A DNA stretch of 25,127 nt from an uncultured Gemmatimonadota bacterium (GCA_946480845.1 CAMLLJ010000013.1:1-25127); one strand, 5' to 3'. Counted from the first letter of the stretch, positions 1 to 8,422 are shown. Program-made: numbers and translations. The notes: generated from the sequence alone by a model not told the origin.

Positions 1-825
1 CCGCCGGCGGAACTCGCCGATGTTCCACGGCCCGGTGATGAGCATCGCGTAGGTGCCGGCCGCAAATTCCTGGTAGATGTTGGCGATCTGGTTGCTGCTG
101 ACGCTCGGCGCGAGCCCATCGCGGAAGAGCCCGGCGTAGAACTCGAAGGCGCGGGTGAACTCGGGCTCGGAGAAGGCGCCGTAGCGCCCGCCCTCCCGCA
201 GGAGCGGCGAGCCCGCCTGCAGCCCCAGGATCACCGGCTGCGGCCATTCGTTGGTGGGAAGCAGGATCGCGTAGCGCGCCAGCCCCTCCGACGTGATGCG
301 CTCCATCGCCGTGCGCCATTCGGCCCACGTCGTCGGGAACTCGCGGTAGCCGGCGCGCTCCAGCAGGTCGCTGCGGTAGAAGACGACCCGCGTGTCCACG
401 TACCACGGCACGCCGTAGAGCGCACCGTCAACGACGTTGGTCTTCCAGATGCCCGGGAAGTAGCCCTCCGGCGCGATGGTCCGCGACGCGGTCACGAAGC
501 TGTCGAGCGGCAGGAGCGCGTCGAGCGCGGCGAACTCGGGGATCCAGGTGTTGCCGAGCTGGGCGATGTCGGGCGTGGCATCGCCGACGTGGGCGGTGAG
601 GAGCTTCTCGTGCGCCGCCGTCCAGGGGATCTGCTGTACGCGGACCCGGATGCCGGGATTCTCCTGCTCGAACCGCCGCGCCAGCTCGGCCACCACCTCC
701 CCTTCCCGGCCCATTCCCCAGAAGCGGAGCGTGACCGCGCCGCCGTCGGGCCGGCCGCAGCCGCCGAGCGGCGCCGCCGCACACGCCGCCAGGAAGGCGG
801 CTGCCGCGCCCCGCGGCACCCTCAT
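1..825 (-). CDS. Sugar ABC transporter substrate-binding lipoprotein (partial, C-terminus off the left edge)
   Basis: This is the N-terminal 275 residues of a family 1 extracellular solute-binding protein (MalE/UgpB type), which captures an oligosaccharide in the periplasm for an ABC importer. The start at 825 begins a short signal peptide ending in the lipobox LGGC, with the acylated Cys at residue 23. The sequence then has the family's pattern: TLRFWGMGREGEVVAELARR, a PDIAQLGNTW segment, YGVPWYVDTRVVFYRSDLL, and FAAGTYAMLITGPWNIGEF near the edge. Family members are usually 400-430 residues, so about a third is missing. The start codon overlaps the stop of the upstream hydrolase gene as ATGA (822-825), so the two are translationally coupled and the substrate is probably a product of that hydrolase. 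Permease genes would be expected just beyond the edge. The family call is firm; the sugar is not identifiable. Confidence 0.9.
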   Translation of the reverse strand, partial: MRVPRGAAAAFLAACAAAPLGGCGRPDGGAVTLRFWGMGREGEVVAELARRFEQENPGIRVRVQQIPWTAAHEKLLTAHVGDATPDIAQLGNTWIPEFAALDALLPLDSFVTASRTIAPEGYFPGIWKTNVVDGALYGVPWYVDTRVVFYRSDLLERAGYREFPTTWAEWRTAMERITSEGLARYAILLPTNEWPQPVILGLQAGSPLLREGGRYGAFSEPEFTRAFEFYAGLFRDGLAPSVSSNQIANIYQEFAAGTYAMLITGPWNIGEFRRR

Positions 826-2273
826 TCCGGCGCGGGCGCCTCGTCGAGCCAGCCGCCGGTGAAGCCGGCGCGCCGGAGCCCGAGGATGATCGCCGGATGG
901 CGGCGCATGTACCGCCACACCAGGCCGGTCCGGTAGTTCTCGGTCATGAGCAGGAGCGGCCCCTGGTCGATGCCGAGGTAGTCGTAGTCGATCCAGCCCA
1001 TCCCCGGGACCACGCGGCCGTGCTGAACCGGGACGTTGGCCGTGAAGGTCGGGTTGAAGGCATCGAGGAAGCCGTAGGTCGAGAAGAGGCTGTCGCCGTA
1101 GCGCTCGCGCATGGCGACGAGCGCGCGCGCCGAGAGCTCCGGCGTGAAGGCGATGGAGGAGCCGGCCGCCGTGGGCGCGATGGTGCCGTCGTCGCGGATC
1201 TCGCCGAAGGCGGCGCCGCGCGCCCAGTAGGTGTGGAACTCGCGTTCGCGGCCGTCGATGGTGAGCCGGATGTCGGCGGGCCCGTCGGAGGCCGTGAGGC
1301 CCCAGATCGAGTCGCTGTAGTCGCGCCAGCCGTCAGGGTTGCGGATGGCATAGTCGCGCTGGGACAGGGTGCCGCGCCGGGCATTCTCGAAGTAGTCGAT
1401 GCCGCGGGCCCGCATGTACGCATCGTGGATGCCGCGGAAGTCGATGAAGGTGTGCGAGTACTGGTGCCCGAAGAGCGGCGCGAAGCCGACGTGCGGGCGG
1501 CCCTCGAAGGTGCCCCAGACGTAGGTGCTGGTCCACGCGTTCCAGGCCTCGGGCGCCACCGGGTGGGTGGGCGAGGCGAGCGCCAGGACGTAAAGGAGCA
1601 TCGCCTCGTTGTACCCGCGCCAGTCGTGGGTGTGATAGCCGCTCTCGGGATACCACCCCATCGTCACCAGCGGCGGCCTCGGCTGCGCCCACTGCCAGTC
1701 CACCCGGCGGTAGAGCGAATCCGCGTAGGCCCGGATCGCGACCTCGCCCGGCTCGTCGCGGTCGAAGTAGGCCTGGCAGAAGAGCACGCCGGCGAGCAGG
1801 ATGGCGGTGTCGATCGTGGAGAGCTCGACGGTCTCGAACCGCGCGCCCGTCTCCATGTCGAGGAAGTGGTAAAAGAAGCCGCGGTAGCCGGACCGGCCCG
1901 CCGGCTCGGGGCCCTGGGGCGCGGTCCAGAAGAAACGGAGCGTGGTGAGCACCCGGTCCGCGGCCTGCTGCCGGGTCACGAACCCGCGCTCGACCCCGGT
2001 GGGATACGCGGCCAGCGCGAAGCCGACCGCGGCGATGCTCGCGAACGAGCGGCTCGGCGCGCGGTCCGGGGTGAGTCCGTTCCGGGGATTGGAGAGGTCC
2101 CAGAAGTAGTGGAAGGTGCGGCGCTGGAGCGTGTCGAGGAACGCCTCGGCCCGGGGATCGAGCCGCGCGGGCGACTCGGCGGTCGGGGCGTGGGCGCAGG
2201 CCGGTCCGAAGGCGGCCAGCAGGAGGAGAACGGCCGCATGGCGGCTCGTGCGGGCGGGAGAAGCAGCGGTCAC
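822..2273 (-). CDS. Secreted glycoamylase-domain (PF10091, GH144-like) glycoside hydrolase
   Basis: The product is about 483 residues. I chose the GTG at 2273 because it puts a basic n-region and hydrophobic core (AAVLLLLAAFG) at the N-terminus, followed by GPAC, which is either a lipobox or a signal peptidase I region. Earlier in-frame ATGs would run over the promoter and operator. No strong Shine-Dalgarno precedes the GTG. Family hallmarks are ELSTIDTAILLAGVLF, GYNEAMLLYVLALASPTHP, PLFGHQYSHTFIDFRGIHDA, STYGFLDAFNPT, IDQGPLLLMTENYRTGLVW and a C-terminal GLRRAGFTGGWL. Characterised relatives in GH144 are endo-beta-1,2-glucanases, although databases often call the domain glucoamylase, so the true substrate is open. 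The gene diverges from a LacI regulator across a palindromic operator and is coupled by ATGA to the solute-binding protein. This suggests periplasmic or surface trimming of an imported glucan. Confidence 0.87.
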   Translation of the reverse strand: MTAASPARTSRHAAVLLLLAAFGPACAHAPTAESPARLDPRAEAFLDTLQRRTFHYFWDLSNPRNGLTPDRAPSRSFASIAAVGFALAAYPTGVERGFVTRQQAADRVLTTLRFFWTAPQGPEPAGRSGYRGFFYHFLDMETGARFETVELSTIDTAILLAGVLFCQAYFDRDEPGEVAIRAYADSLYRRVDWQWAQPRPPLVTMGWYPESGYHTHDWRGYNEAMLLYVLALASPTHPVAPEAWNAWTSTYVWGTFEGRPHVGFAPLFGHQYSHTFIDFRGIHDAYMRARGIDYFENARRGTLSQRDYAIRNPDGWRDYSDSIWGLTASDGPADIRLTIDGREREFHTYWARGAAFGEIRDDGTIAPTAAGSSIAFTPELSARALVAMRERYGDSLFSTYGFLDAFNPTFTANVPVQHGRVVPGMGWIDYDYLGIDQGPLLLMTENYRTGLVWRYMRRHPAIILGLRRAGFTGGWLDEAPAPE

Positions 2274-2321
2274 GCGCGCCCCCGGGATGTCGGTGAGACT
2301 GGGCCGGCCGGCGGAGGAAGC

Positions 2322-2350
2322 TTGACAAACCTGAAAATAATGTAAACGAT
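2322..2350 (+). promoter_or_regulatory. Probable promoter for the lacI-type regulator and TonB receptor
   Basis: A perfect -35 hexamer TTGACA lies at 2322-2327. At a 17-nt spacing the -10 region is AACGAT (2345-2350), a weak match, and it falls inside the operator. The arrangement fits an autoregulated LacI-family gene. The weak -10 keeps confidence moderate. Confidence 0.45.
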
Positions 2351-2366
2351 TACACGACGGGTTCAA
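2337..2366 (-). promoter_or_regulatory. Probable sigma70-type promoter for the hydrolase/ABC operon
   Basis: On the minus strand TTGAAC (2366-2361) is followed after 18 nt by CATTAT (2342-2337), each matching four of six consensus positions. TACATT with a 16-nt spacer is an alternative -10. The LacI-type palindrome lies in the spacer, so bound repressor would block this promoter. The patch is clearly more AT-rich than its surroundings. Confidence 0.45.
2341..2354. promoter_or_regulatory. LacI/GalR-family operator palindrome
   Basis: TGTAAACGATTACA is an inverted repeat (TGTAA-N4-TTACA) that differs at one position from the widely seen LacI-family operator TGTAAACGTTTACA. It sits between the divergent hydrolase gene and the LacI-family gene, overlapping both predicted promoters. 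The simplest reading is that the adjacent LacI protein binds here and controls both transcripts, itself included. Confidence 0.8.
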
Positions 2367-2388
2367 GACTGCCATTCCCCCGAGCCCC

Positions 2389-3471
2389 ATGATCACCATC
2401 AAGGACGTCGCCCGCGAAGCCGGAGTTTCCGTCGCCACGGTGTCCCGCGTCTACACCGGGGCGGACCGCGTGAGCGAGCCGACCCGCCTCCGCGTCCGCG
2501 AGGTCGGCAGCCGGCTCGGGTACGCGCCGCACGGCGCCGCCCGGAGCCTCATCACCCGGAAGACCAGCACCATCGGCGTGCTGCTGCCCGACCTCTACGG
2601 CGAGTTCTTCTCCGAAGTCATCCGCGGCATCGACCAGGCCGCGCAGCGGGCCGGCTATCACCTGCTCGTCTCCAGCGCGCACGAGCAGTCCGAGACGTTC
2701 GAGGCCGCGCTGCGCTCCATGCGCGGCCGGGTGGACGGGCTGATCGTCATGTCGCCCGGGCTCGATGCCGGCACCGCGCTCGCCGGCCTGCCACCCTCGC
2801 TGCCCGTCGTCCTGCTCAACAGCGCCGCGCACGGCGAGCGGATCGACTCGATCGGCTTCGCCAATTTCGAGGGCGCGCAGGCAATGGTGCGGCACCTGGT
2901 CGGGCTCGGGCACCGGCGCATCGCGATCATCACCGGCGCCGACGGCAACTTCGATTCCGCCGAGCGGACCCGCGGCTATCGCGCGGCCCTGGCGGAGGCG
3001 GGGGTCAAGCCGGAGCCGGACTGGGTCATCGCCGGGGACTTCAGCGAGAGCTCGGGATACGCGGCGGCGGTCCAGCTGCTCGGGATCCGCCCCCGGCCCG
3101 GGGCCGTCTTCGCCACCAACGACTCCATGGCCATCGGGGCGCTGAGCCGGCTGCGCGAGGCCGGGCTCGAGATCCCGGGCGACATCGCCGTCGCCGGCTT
3201 CGACGACATCCCGATGGCGCGCTACATGAACCCGCCGCTCACCTCGGTGCACGTGGACATCAGTGCCCTGGGCGAGCTGGCCACCAGGCGGCTGCTGGCG
3301 GGCATCGCCCGCCGCGAGCGGGGCCCGGGACGCCACGCCACGCTGCCGGCGACGCTGATGATCCGCGAATCGTGCGGCGCCCGCGTGCGGCGCGCGCCGC
3401 GAAGGAAGTTGCAGGGCGCAGGTGCCGGAGGTCCGGCGGCAAGGGCTACCCACAACCGGAGAAAGAGATGA
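2389..3471 (+). CDS. LacI/GalR-family transcriptional regulator
   Basis: This 360-residue protein starts with the standard LacI DNA-binding domain: ITIKDVAREAGVSVATVSRV forms the helix-turn-helix, and LGYAPHGAARSL is the hinge helix with its conserved Leu. From about residue 60 to 330 it is a periplasmic-binding-protein-like effector domain (STIGVLLPDLYGEFFSEVIR, GHRRIAIITGADGNFDSAER, AVFATNDSMAIGALSRLREA, IAVAGFDDIPMARYMNPPLT). The C-terminal 30 residues are basic and low in complexity. It is predicted to repress the divergent hydrolase/ABC operon and its own operon until a sugar is bound. The stop codon (3469-3471) overlaps the start of the TonB receptor gene. The family is certain; the effector sugar is unknown and is inferred only from the neighbours. 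Confidence 0.95.
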   Translation: MITIKDVAREAGVSVATVSRVYTGADRVSEPTRLRVREVGSRLGYAPHGAARSLITRKTSTIGVLLPDLYGEFFSEVIRGIDQAAQRAGYHLLVSSAHEQSETFEAALRSMRGRVDGLIVMSPGLDAGTALAGLPPSLPVVLLNSAAHGERIDSIGFANFEGAQAMVRHLVGLGHRRIAIITGADGNFDSAERTRGYRAALAEAGVKPEPDWVIAGDFSESSGYAAAVQLLGIRPRPGAVFATNDSMAIGALSRLREAGLEIPGDIAVAGFDDIPMARYMNPPLTSVHVDISALGELATRRLLAGIARRERGPGRHATLPATLMIRESCGARVRRAPRRKLQGAGAGGPAARATHNRRKR

Positions 3472-6413
3472 TGAGTCCAGCATCCTTCGTCAGGCACATT
3501 GCGCGCGAGGCGCTGGTGGGCGCCGCCCTCCTGGCGGCCATCGCCGGCGCGGCGAGCGCGCAGACGAGCACCGGCAGCATCCGGGGCGAGGTCGTGGACG
3601 AAAGCGGCGCGGCGGTGGCGGGGGCCGACATCCGGGCCCGCAACGTCGCGACCGGCGTCGAGCGCTCCACCCGGTCCAACGAGCGGGGCGGCTACGCGCT
3701 GCCGGGCCTGGTGCCGGCCGAGTACGACATCTCGGTCCGCCGGATCGGCAACCAGCCGCAGGCGAGCCGGGTCACCGTGGGCATCGGCCAGACGCTCACG
3801 CTCAACTACACCCTCCCCACCTCAGCCGTGCAGGTGGCCGACATCGAGGTGATCACGACGCCGGTGGTGGAGACCCGTACCTCGGAGGTCGCCACCAACG
3901 TGACGCAGGACCAGATCGAGAAGCTGCCGACGCCAAGCCGGAACTTCCTCGACCTCGCGGCGCTGGCCCCCGGCGTCGCCGCCACCGAGGACCGGATGAA
4001 CGGCACCGGCTTCCGGAGCATCACGGCCGGCGGCCAGACCGCCAACGCGGTCAACGTCTTCGTGGACGGGACCAGTCTCAAGAACGACCTCACGGGCGGC
4101 GGCGTGAGCGGCCAGGACGCGAGCCGCGGCAATCCCTTCCCGCGGAACGCGATCCAGGAGTACCGGGTCATCAGCCAGAACTTCAAGGCCGAGTACCAGA
4201 AGGCGTCGAGCGCGCTGATCACCGCCACCACCCGCTCCGGCGGGAACGAATGGGCGGGCAACGCGTTCTTCACCTTCCAGGGGAAGAACACCGTGGCGCT
4301 GGACAGCTTCCAGCTGCGCGACCAGGCGGCCAACCCCACGTCCTTCGTCGAGCCGGAGTACAGCCGATACCTGGGCGGCCTGAGCGCCGGCGGGCCGATC
4401 ATCCGCGACCGCCTGCACATCTTCGGCTCCTATGAGGGGAACTACCAGAACCGCGACAACCGGGTGGCGTTCGATCCGCCCACTGGGTTCCCCGCCCTCG
4501 ACACCGTCAACCTGGAGCAGTACAGCGGGAACTTCCGCTCCCCCTTCCGCGAGACGCTGCTCTTCGGCAAGCTGAGCTATGCCGCGACGCCGAACTCCTC
4601 GGCCGAGCTGAGCTTCAGCAACCGCCATGAAACCGACGTGCGCGACTTCGGGACGTTCAACTCGTTCCAGCAGGCCGTCAATTTCCGCCAGAACGTCTCC
4701 ATCGCGCAGCTGCGCTACAACCTGTTCAAGGGCTTCTGGCTCAACGAGGCGAAGGTGGACTACTCGCGCTTCCGCCGGAATCCCAGCCCGAACGAGTCGG
4801 GGCTGCCGCAGCGCCTCTTCCAGGTGCCCGGGGCCGAATACATCATCGGCAGCAACCGCAGCACCCAGGACTTCATCCAGCGGCGGATCGGCTTCCGCGA
4901 CGACCTCACCTATACCGGCTTCGAGGCGGGCGGCGAGCACGTGCTCAAGATGGGCGCCAGCTTCGACATCGTGAAGTATGACATCCTCAAGGACAACGAC
5001 GGCACGCCGCGGTTCCTCTACAACGCGGCCTTCAACTACGAGCACCCCTTCGAGCTGAACTACGGGACCGGGGACCCGAACCTGGAGGCCACCAACAACC
5101 AGATCGGCCTCTATGTGCAGGACGACTGGAGCCCCTCCAGCCGGCTGACCATCAACGCCGGCATCCGCTGGGACTTCGAGTCCAAGATGATGAACTACGA
5201 CTACGTGACGCCGCAGATGGTGGTCGACACGCTGACCCGCTACAACGCGTCGTTCCCGGAGCCGCTCGACCTGTCGCGCTACATCAGCGACGGCACCAAT
5301 CGCAAGCCTTTCTACGGCGCCTTTCAGCCGCGCCTCGGGCTGTCCTACGCGCTCGACTCCGAGAACCGGACGACGCTGTTCGGCGGGTTCGGCATCTACT
5401 ACGATCGCACCCTGTTCGACATCGCGGTGGACGAGACGCTCAAGCTCACCCACCCGAGCTACACCATCCGCTTCGCGGCGCCGGGCGCCATGCCGGGCCC
5501 GGGCGAGGTCGCCTGGGATGATGCCTACCTGACCGCCGACCGCGCCGTGCTCGACCAGCTCGTCGGCACCTTCGGCGTGCCCGAGGCGTGGCTCATCGAC
5601 AACGAGGCCAAGGTGCCCAAGTCGCGCCAGTGGAACCTGGGCGTGCGCCAGGCGATCGGCAGCTTCCTGGTCTCCGCGACGTACGCGGGCGTGCGCGGCG
5701 TGGACCAGCTCACCATGAGCTGGGCCAACATCAGCCTCAACGACGAAGGGCGTTGCTGCAATGAATTCGTCACCCGGGACCACGGGTTCAGCAACTTCAT
5801 CGTGCAGCGGAACGACGGGAAGACCTGGTACGATGCCCTGCTGCTCAACGTGGACCGCCCGTACCGGCGCAACGCCAACGACTTCGGCTGGGGCGCGGGC
5901 CTGGCATTCACCTACGCGGTCCGCTCGGTCGAGGGTGTGGACAACCTGGGCGACCTCTTCGCCTTCCCCAACTCGGCCAACATCCCCAAGCATCCGGCCA
6001 ACGACGAGCGCGCCCGCATCGTGGCCAACTGGGTCACCGACCTGCCCTATCTCTTCGGCATCCAGTTCAGCGGGCTGGTGACACTGGGGAGCGGCGCCAA
6101 GCAGGACATCGGCGGCCCGATCCGGTTCAACCCGGACGGCTACGTCCGCGGCGGCTTCTCGCCCCCGGGAGAGAACTTCCTCATCTTCGGCAAGTGGGCG
6201 TACCGGCGGGTGGACTTCCGGCTGCGGAAGGACTTCCCCAGCATCGGCGGCACCCAGCTCGGGGTGACGATGGATGCCTTCAATGTCTTCAACTACACCA
6301 ACCTGGGGTGCTTCAACACGCCGTCGAACCAGGCCGACGTGAACTTCGGCAAGGCCAACTGCATCGCCAGCGATCCGCGGCGCGTGCAGTTCGGCGTGGA
6401 GTACAACTTCTAG
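3468..6413 (+). CDS. TonB-dependent outer-membrane receptor with N-terminal carboxypeptidase-regulatory-like domain (Oar-like)
   Basis: The 981-residue product probably imports an oligosaccharide through the outer membrane, driven by TonB. I chose the ATG at 3468 because GGAG (3458-3461) lies 6 nt upstream; the following codon is also ATG. A signal peptide ends near ASA-QT (about residue 31). Residues about 36-115 form a CarboxypepD_reg/Cna_B-like fold (GSIRGEVVDESGAAVAGADI, GGYALPGLVPAEYDISVRR). A plug domain follows (VTQDQIEKLPTPSRNFLDLA), then a long beta-barrel ending in an aromatic residue (FGVEYNF), as outer-membrane barrels usually do. The domain order matches the Oar-like, SusC-related receptors. 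The start overlaps the LacI-family stop as ATGA, so the receptor is co-translated with its likely regulator. I see no SusD-like partner in the window. The substrate is inferred from context only. Confidence 0.93.
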   Translation: MMSPASFVRHIAREALVGAALLAAIAGAASAQTSTGSIRGEVVDESGAAVAGADIRARNVATGVERSTRSNERGGYALPGLVPAEYDISVRRIGNQPQASRVTVGIGQTLTLNYTLPTSAVQVADIEVITTPVVETRTSEVATNVTQDQIEKLPTPSRNFLDLAALAPGVAATEDRMNGTGFRSITAGGQTANAVNVFVDGTSLKNDLTGGGVSGQDASRGNPFPRNAIQEYRVISQNFKAEYQKASSALITATTRSGGNEWAGNAFFTFQGKNTVALDSFQLRDQAANPTSFVEPEYSRYLGGLSAGGPIIRDRLHIFGSYEGNYQNRDNRVAFDPPTGFPALDTVNLEQYSGNFRSPFRETLLFGKLSYAATPNSSAELSFSNRHETDVRDFGTFNSFQQAVNFRQNVSIAQLRYNLFKGFWLNEAKVDYSRFRRNPSPNESGLPQRLFQVPGAEYIIGSNRSTQDFIQRRIGFRDDLTYTGFEAGGEHVLKMGASFDIVKYDILKDNDGTPRFLYNAAFNYEHPFELNYGTGDPNLEATNNQIGLYVQDDWSPSSRLTINAGIRWDFESKMMNYDYVTPQMVVDTLTRYNASFPEPLDLSRYISDGTNRKPFYGAFQPRLGLSYALDSENRTTLFGGFGIYYDRTLFDIAVDETLKLTHPSYTIRFAAPGAMPGPGEVAWDDAYLTADRAVLDQLVGTFGVPEAWLIDNEAKVPKSRQWNLGVRQAIGSFLVSATYAGVRGVDQLTMSWANISLNDEGRCCNEFVTRDHGFSNFIVQRNDGKTWYDALLLNVDRPYRRNANDFGWGAGLAFTYAVRSVEGVDNLGDLFAFPNSANIPKHPANDERARIVANWVTDLPYLFGIQFSGLVTLGSGAKQDIGGPIRFNPDGYVRGGFSPPGENFLIFGKWAYRRVDFRLRKDFPSIGGTQLGVTMDAFNVFNYTNLGCFNTPSNQADVNFGKANCIASDPRRVQFGVEYNF

Positions 6414-7120
6414 GGGGCCTGGCGGCCCAGCGCCTGCCTGGCGCGCTCGAGGATCCAGTCCACGCCCTCCTCGAAGGTCATCGAGGTGGTATCGAGGTCC
6501 ACGGCATCCTCGGCGCGCCGGAGCGGCGCCACTTCGCGCGCGGAATCGGCGGCGTCGCGCCGGGCGAGCGCGGCGGCCTCGCGGTCGAGGTCCTCCGGCG
6601 CGAGGCGCGCGCCTCGCTGGCTCAGTCGCCGGCCGGCGCGCGCCTCCGGCGTCGCGGTCAGGAAGACCTTGAGGTCGGCATCGGGAAAGACCACGGTGCC
6701 GATGTCCCTCCCATCCACCACCACGTCGCGCCCGGCGCGCACCAGCTGCCGGAGCCGCGTGTTGACCCATTCGCGCACCACCGGGATCGCGCTCACCGCC
6801 GAGACGCTGCGGGTCACGTCGGCGGCGCGGAGTACCGCGTCCACCGGCTCGCCGTCGAGATAGGCGGCGAACCCGGCGCCGTCCGGCTGCAGCATCAGCC
6901 CGCGGTCCTCCGCGGCCCTGAGGATCGCTTCGGCGCCCAGGGTCAGCGGGTCGCCCTCCACGCCTTCGCGCGCCGCCTCGCGCAGCGCCACCAGCGTGAC
7001 ACCGCGATAGAGCGCCCCGGAGTCGAGGTGCGCGAATCCCAGGGCTTCGGCCACGGCGCGCGCGGTGCTCGACTTGCCCGATGCCGACGGGCCGTCGATC
7101 GCGATGACCCCGCCGGTCAC
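6410..7120 (-). CDS. cmk: Cytidylate (CMP) kinase
   Basis: This 236-residue kinase transfers phosphate from ATP to CMP or dCMP in cytosolic nucleotide metabolism. The P-loop GPSASGKSS is at residues 10-18, followed by HLDSGALYRG. The nucleoside monophosphate-binding stretch VVDGRDIGTVVFPDADLKVF, the lid-like RRLSQRGA region and the late RRDAADSAREVAPLRRAEDA are all typical of bacterial Cmk. Length is normal. The GTG start at 7120 overlaps the aroA stop as GTGA, so cmk is translated behind aroA. The aroA-cmk adjacency is known from other bacteria. Its TAG stop shares CTAG (6410-6413) with the convergent receptor gene's TAG, which leaves no room for a separate terminator. Confidence 0.95.
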   Translation of the reverse strand: MTGGVIAIDGPSASGKSSTARAVAEALGFAHLDSGALYRGVTLVALREAAREGVEGDPLTLGAEAILRAAEDRGLMLQPDGAGFAAYLDGEPVDAVLRAADVTRSVSAVSAIPVVREWVNTRLRQLVRAGRDVVVDGRDIGTVVFPDADLKVFLTATPEARAGRRLSQRGARLAPEDLDREAAALARRDAADSAREVAPLRRAEDAVDLDTTSMTFEEGVDWILERARQALGRQAP

Positions 7121-8385
7121 CGCGCGCTCCGGCGCACCGAGCGGAGCGCCTCTGCGAACCCCGGGAAGCTCACGTCCGCGGAGCCGGGGTCATCCACGGT
7201 GACACGCGCGCCCGGCAGGGTCCCCAGCACCGCGAACGCCATGGCGAGCCGGTGATCGCCGTCGGTCCGCACACGTCCCCGCGGCGGCGCGTCGCCGCCC
7301 TCGACGTGCAGGTCCTCGCCCGCCACCTCGGCGCGCGCGCCAAGCGCGCGCAGGTTTGCGGCGATGAGCGCGAGCCGGTCGCTTTCCTTCACCCGGAGCT
7401 CCCCGACCTGGCGGAACACCGTCGCGCCCGCCGCGCGCGAGGCGAGTACGGCGAGGAGCGGGACCTCGTCCACCAGCGACCGGATCACCGACGCCGTCAC
7501 CACGGTGCCATTGAGCGATGCGGGGCCGACGCAGAGGTCGCCCACCGGCTCGCCACAGGCGTCCCCGACGTTCTCGCTGCGCACCCGCGCGCCCATCCGC
7601 TCCAGCACCGCGAGGAATCCGGTGCGGGTCGGGTTGAGGCCGACGCCGGTGATGGCCAGCTCGCCGGACTCCGCGAGCAACGCCGCACCCACGAGGAAGG
7701 CGGCCGAGGAGGGATCGCCGGGAACCTGGATGTCGAAGGGCTGGATCCGGCCGGTGGGCGAGAAGTGGACCCAGCCGTCGCGTTCCTCGAGGCCGAAGCC
7801 GAACGCGCGGAGGAGGCGCTCGGAATGGTCGCGCGAGCGGCCGCCCGGCTCGCGGAAGGAGAGGGGCTGCCCTGCGGCCATGGCGGCGAAGAGCAGCGAG
7901 CCCTTCACCTGCGCGCTGGAGACGGGCAGCTCCCACCGGAGCGGGCCGAGCGTTCCCCCACGCACGGTCAGCGGGAGGGTATCGGCGTGGTCCGGCACGA
8001 ACCGTGCTCCCATGCGCTCGAGCGGCTCCGTCACGCGCCGCATCGGCCGGCGGCGGAGCGACGCATCCCCCGTCAGCGTGGCCCGGAACCGGTGCGCGGC
8101 GAGCAACCCGAGCAGCAGCCGGGCCGCCGTGCCCGCATTCCCGCAGTCGAGCCGGGCCTCCGGGGCACGCAGCCGGCCCGAACCGCGGATCTCCACGGCG
8201 GAGCCCGGCCGGAGGGGCGAGACTGCCGCGCCCAGCGCACGGAGGCATCGTGCGGTGGACCTTGCATCCAGCGAGGTCAGGGCGCCGCCCACGTGGCTCC
8301 TGCCCATGGCCATCGCGGCCAGCATCAGCAGCCGGTGGGTGATGCTCTTGTCGCCCGGGACGCGGACGGTGCCTCCGACATTCAT
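7117..8385 (-). CDS. aroA: 3-phosphoshikimate 1-carboxyvinyltransferase (EPSP synthase)
   Basis: This 422-residue enzyme joins shikimate-3-phosphate and phosphoenolpyruvate in the shikimate pathway to aromatic amino acids. Recognisable parts are VPGDKSITHR (9-18, with substrate-binding Lys13, Ser14 and Arg18), DCGNAGTAAR (80-89), RRPMRRV (112-118), SSAQVKGSLLFAAMAAG, VDEVPLLAVLA with catalytic-site Asp306, RVKESDRL (331-338) and DHRLAMAFAVLG near the end. Length is normal. GGAGG lies about 7 nt upstream of the ATG at 8385. A good promoter sits at 8443-8471. The enzyme is coupled by a 4-nt GTGA overlap to cmk downstream. Confidence 0.97.
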   Translation of the reverse strand: MNVGGTVRVPGDKSITHRLLMLAAMAMGRSHVGGALTSLDARSTARCLRALGAAVSPLRPGSAVEIRGSGRLRAPEARLDCGNAGTAARLLLGLLAAHRFRATLTGDASLRRRPMRRVTEPLERMGARFVPDHADTLPLTVRGGTLGPLRWELPVSSAQVKGSLLFAAMAAGQPLSFREPGGRSRDHSERLLRAFGFGLEERDGWVHFSPTGRIQPFDIQVPGDPSSAAFLVGAALLAESGELAITGVGLNPTRTGFLAVLERMGARVRSENVGDACGEPVGDLCVGPASLNGTVVTASVIRSLVDEVPLLAVLASRAAGATVFRQVGELRVKESDRLALIAANLRALGARAEVAGEDLHVEGGDAPPRGRVRTDGDHRLAMAFAVLGTLPGARVTVDDPGSADVSFPGFAEALRSVRRSAR

Positions 8386-8422
8386 GGACCGCCTCCGCGC
8401 GGGACCTGCGTGGCTCCGGTGG

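Noticed and set aside
897..2345. A 482-codon plus-strand frame opposite the glycoamylase-domain gene
   Set aside because: Low-complexity composition and no motifs, while the minus strand encodes a recognisable family throughout.
3822..6770. A 982-codon open frame on the minus strand covering the TonB receptor gene
   Set aside because: Its translation is rich in Arg, Gly, Ala, Val and His with no domain, and it is the antisense shadow of a clear receptor gene. In GC-rich DNA antisense frames lack stops.
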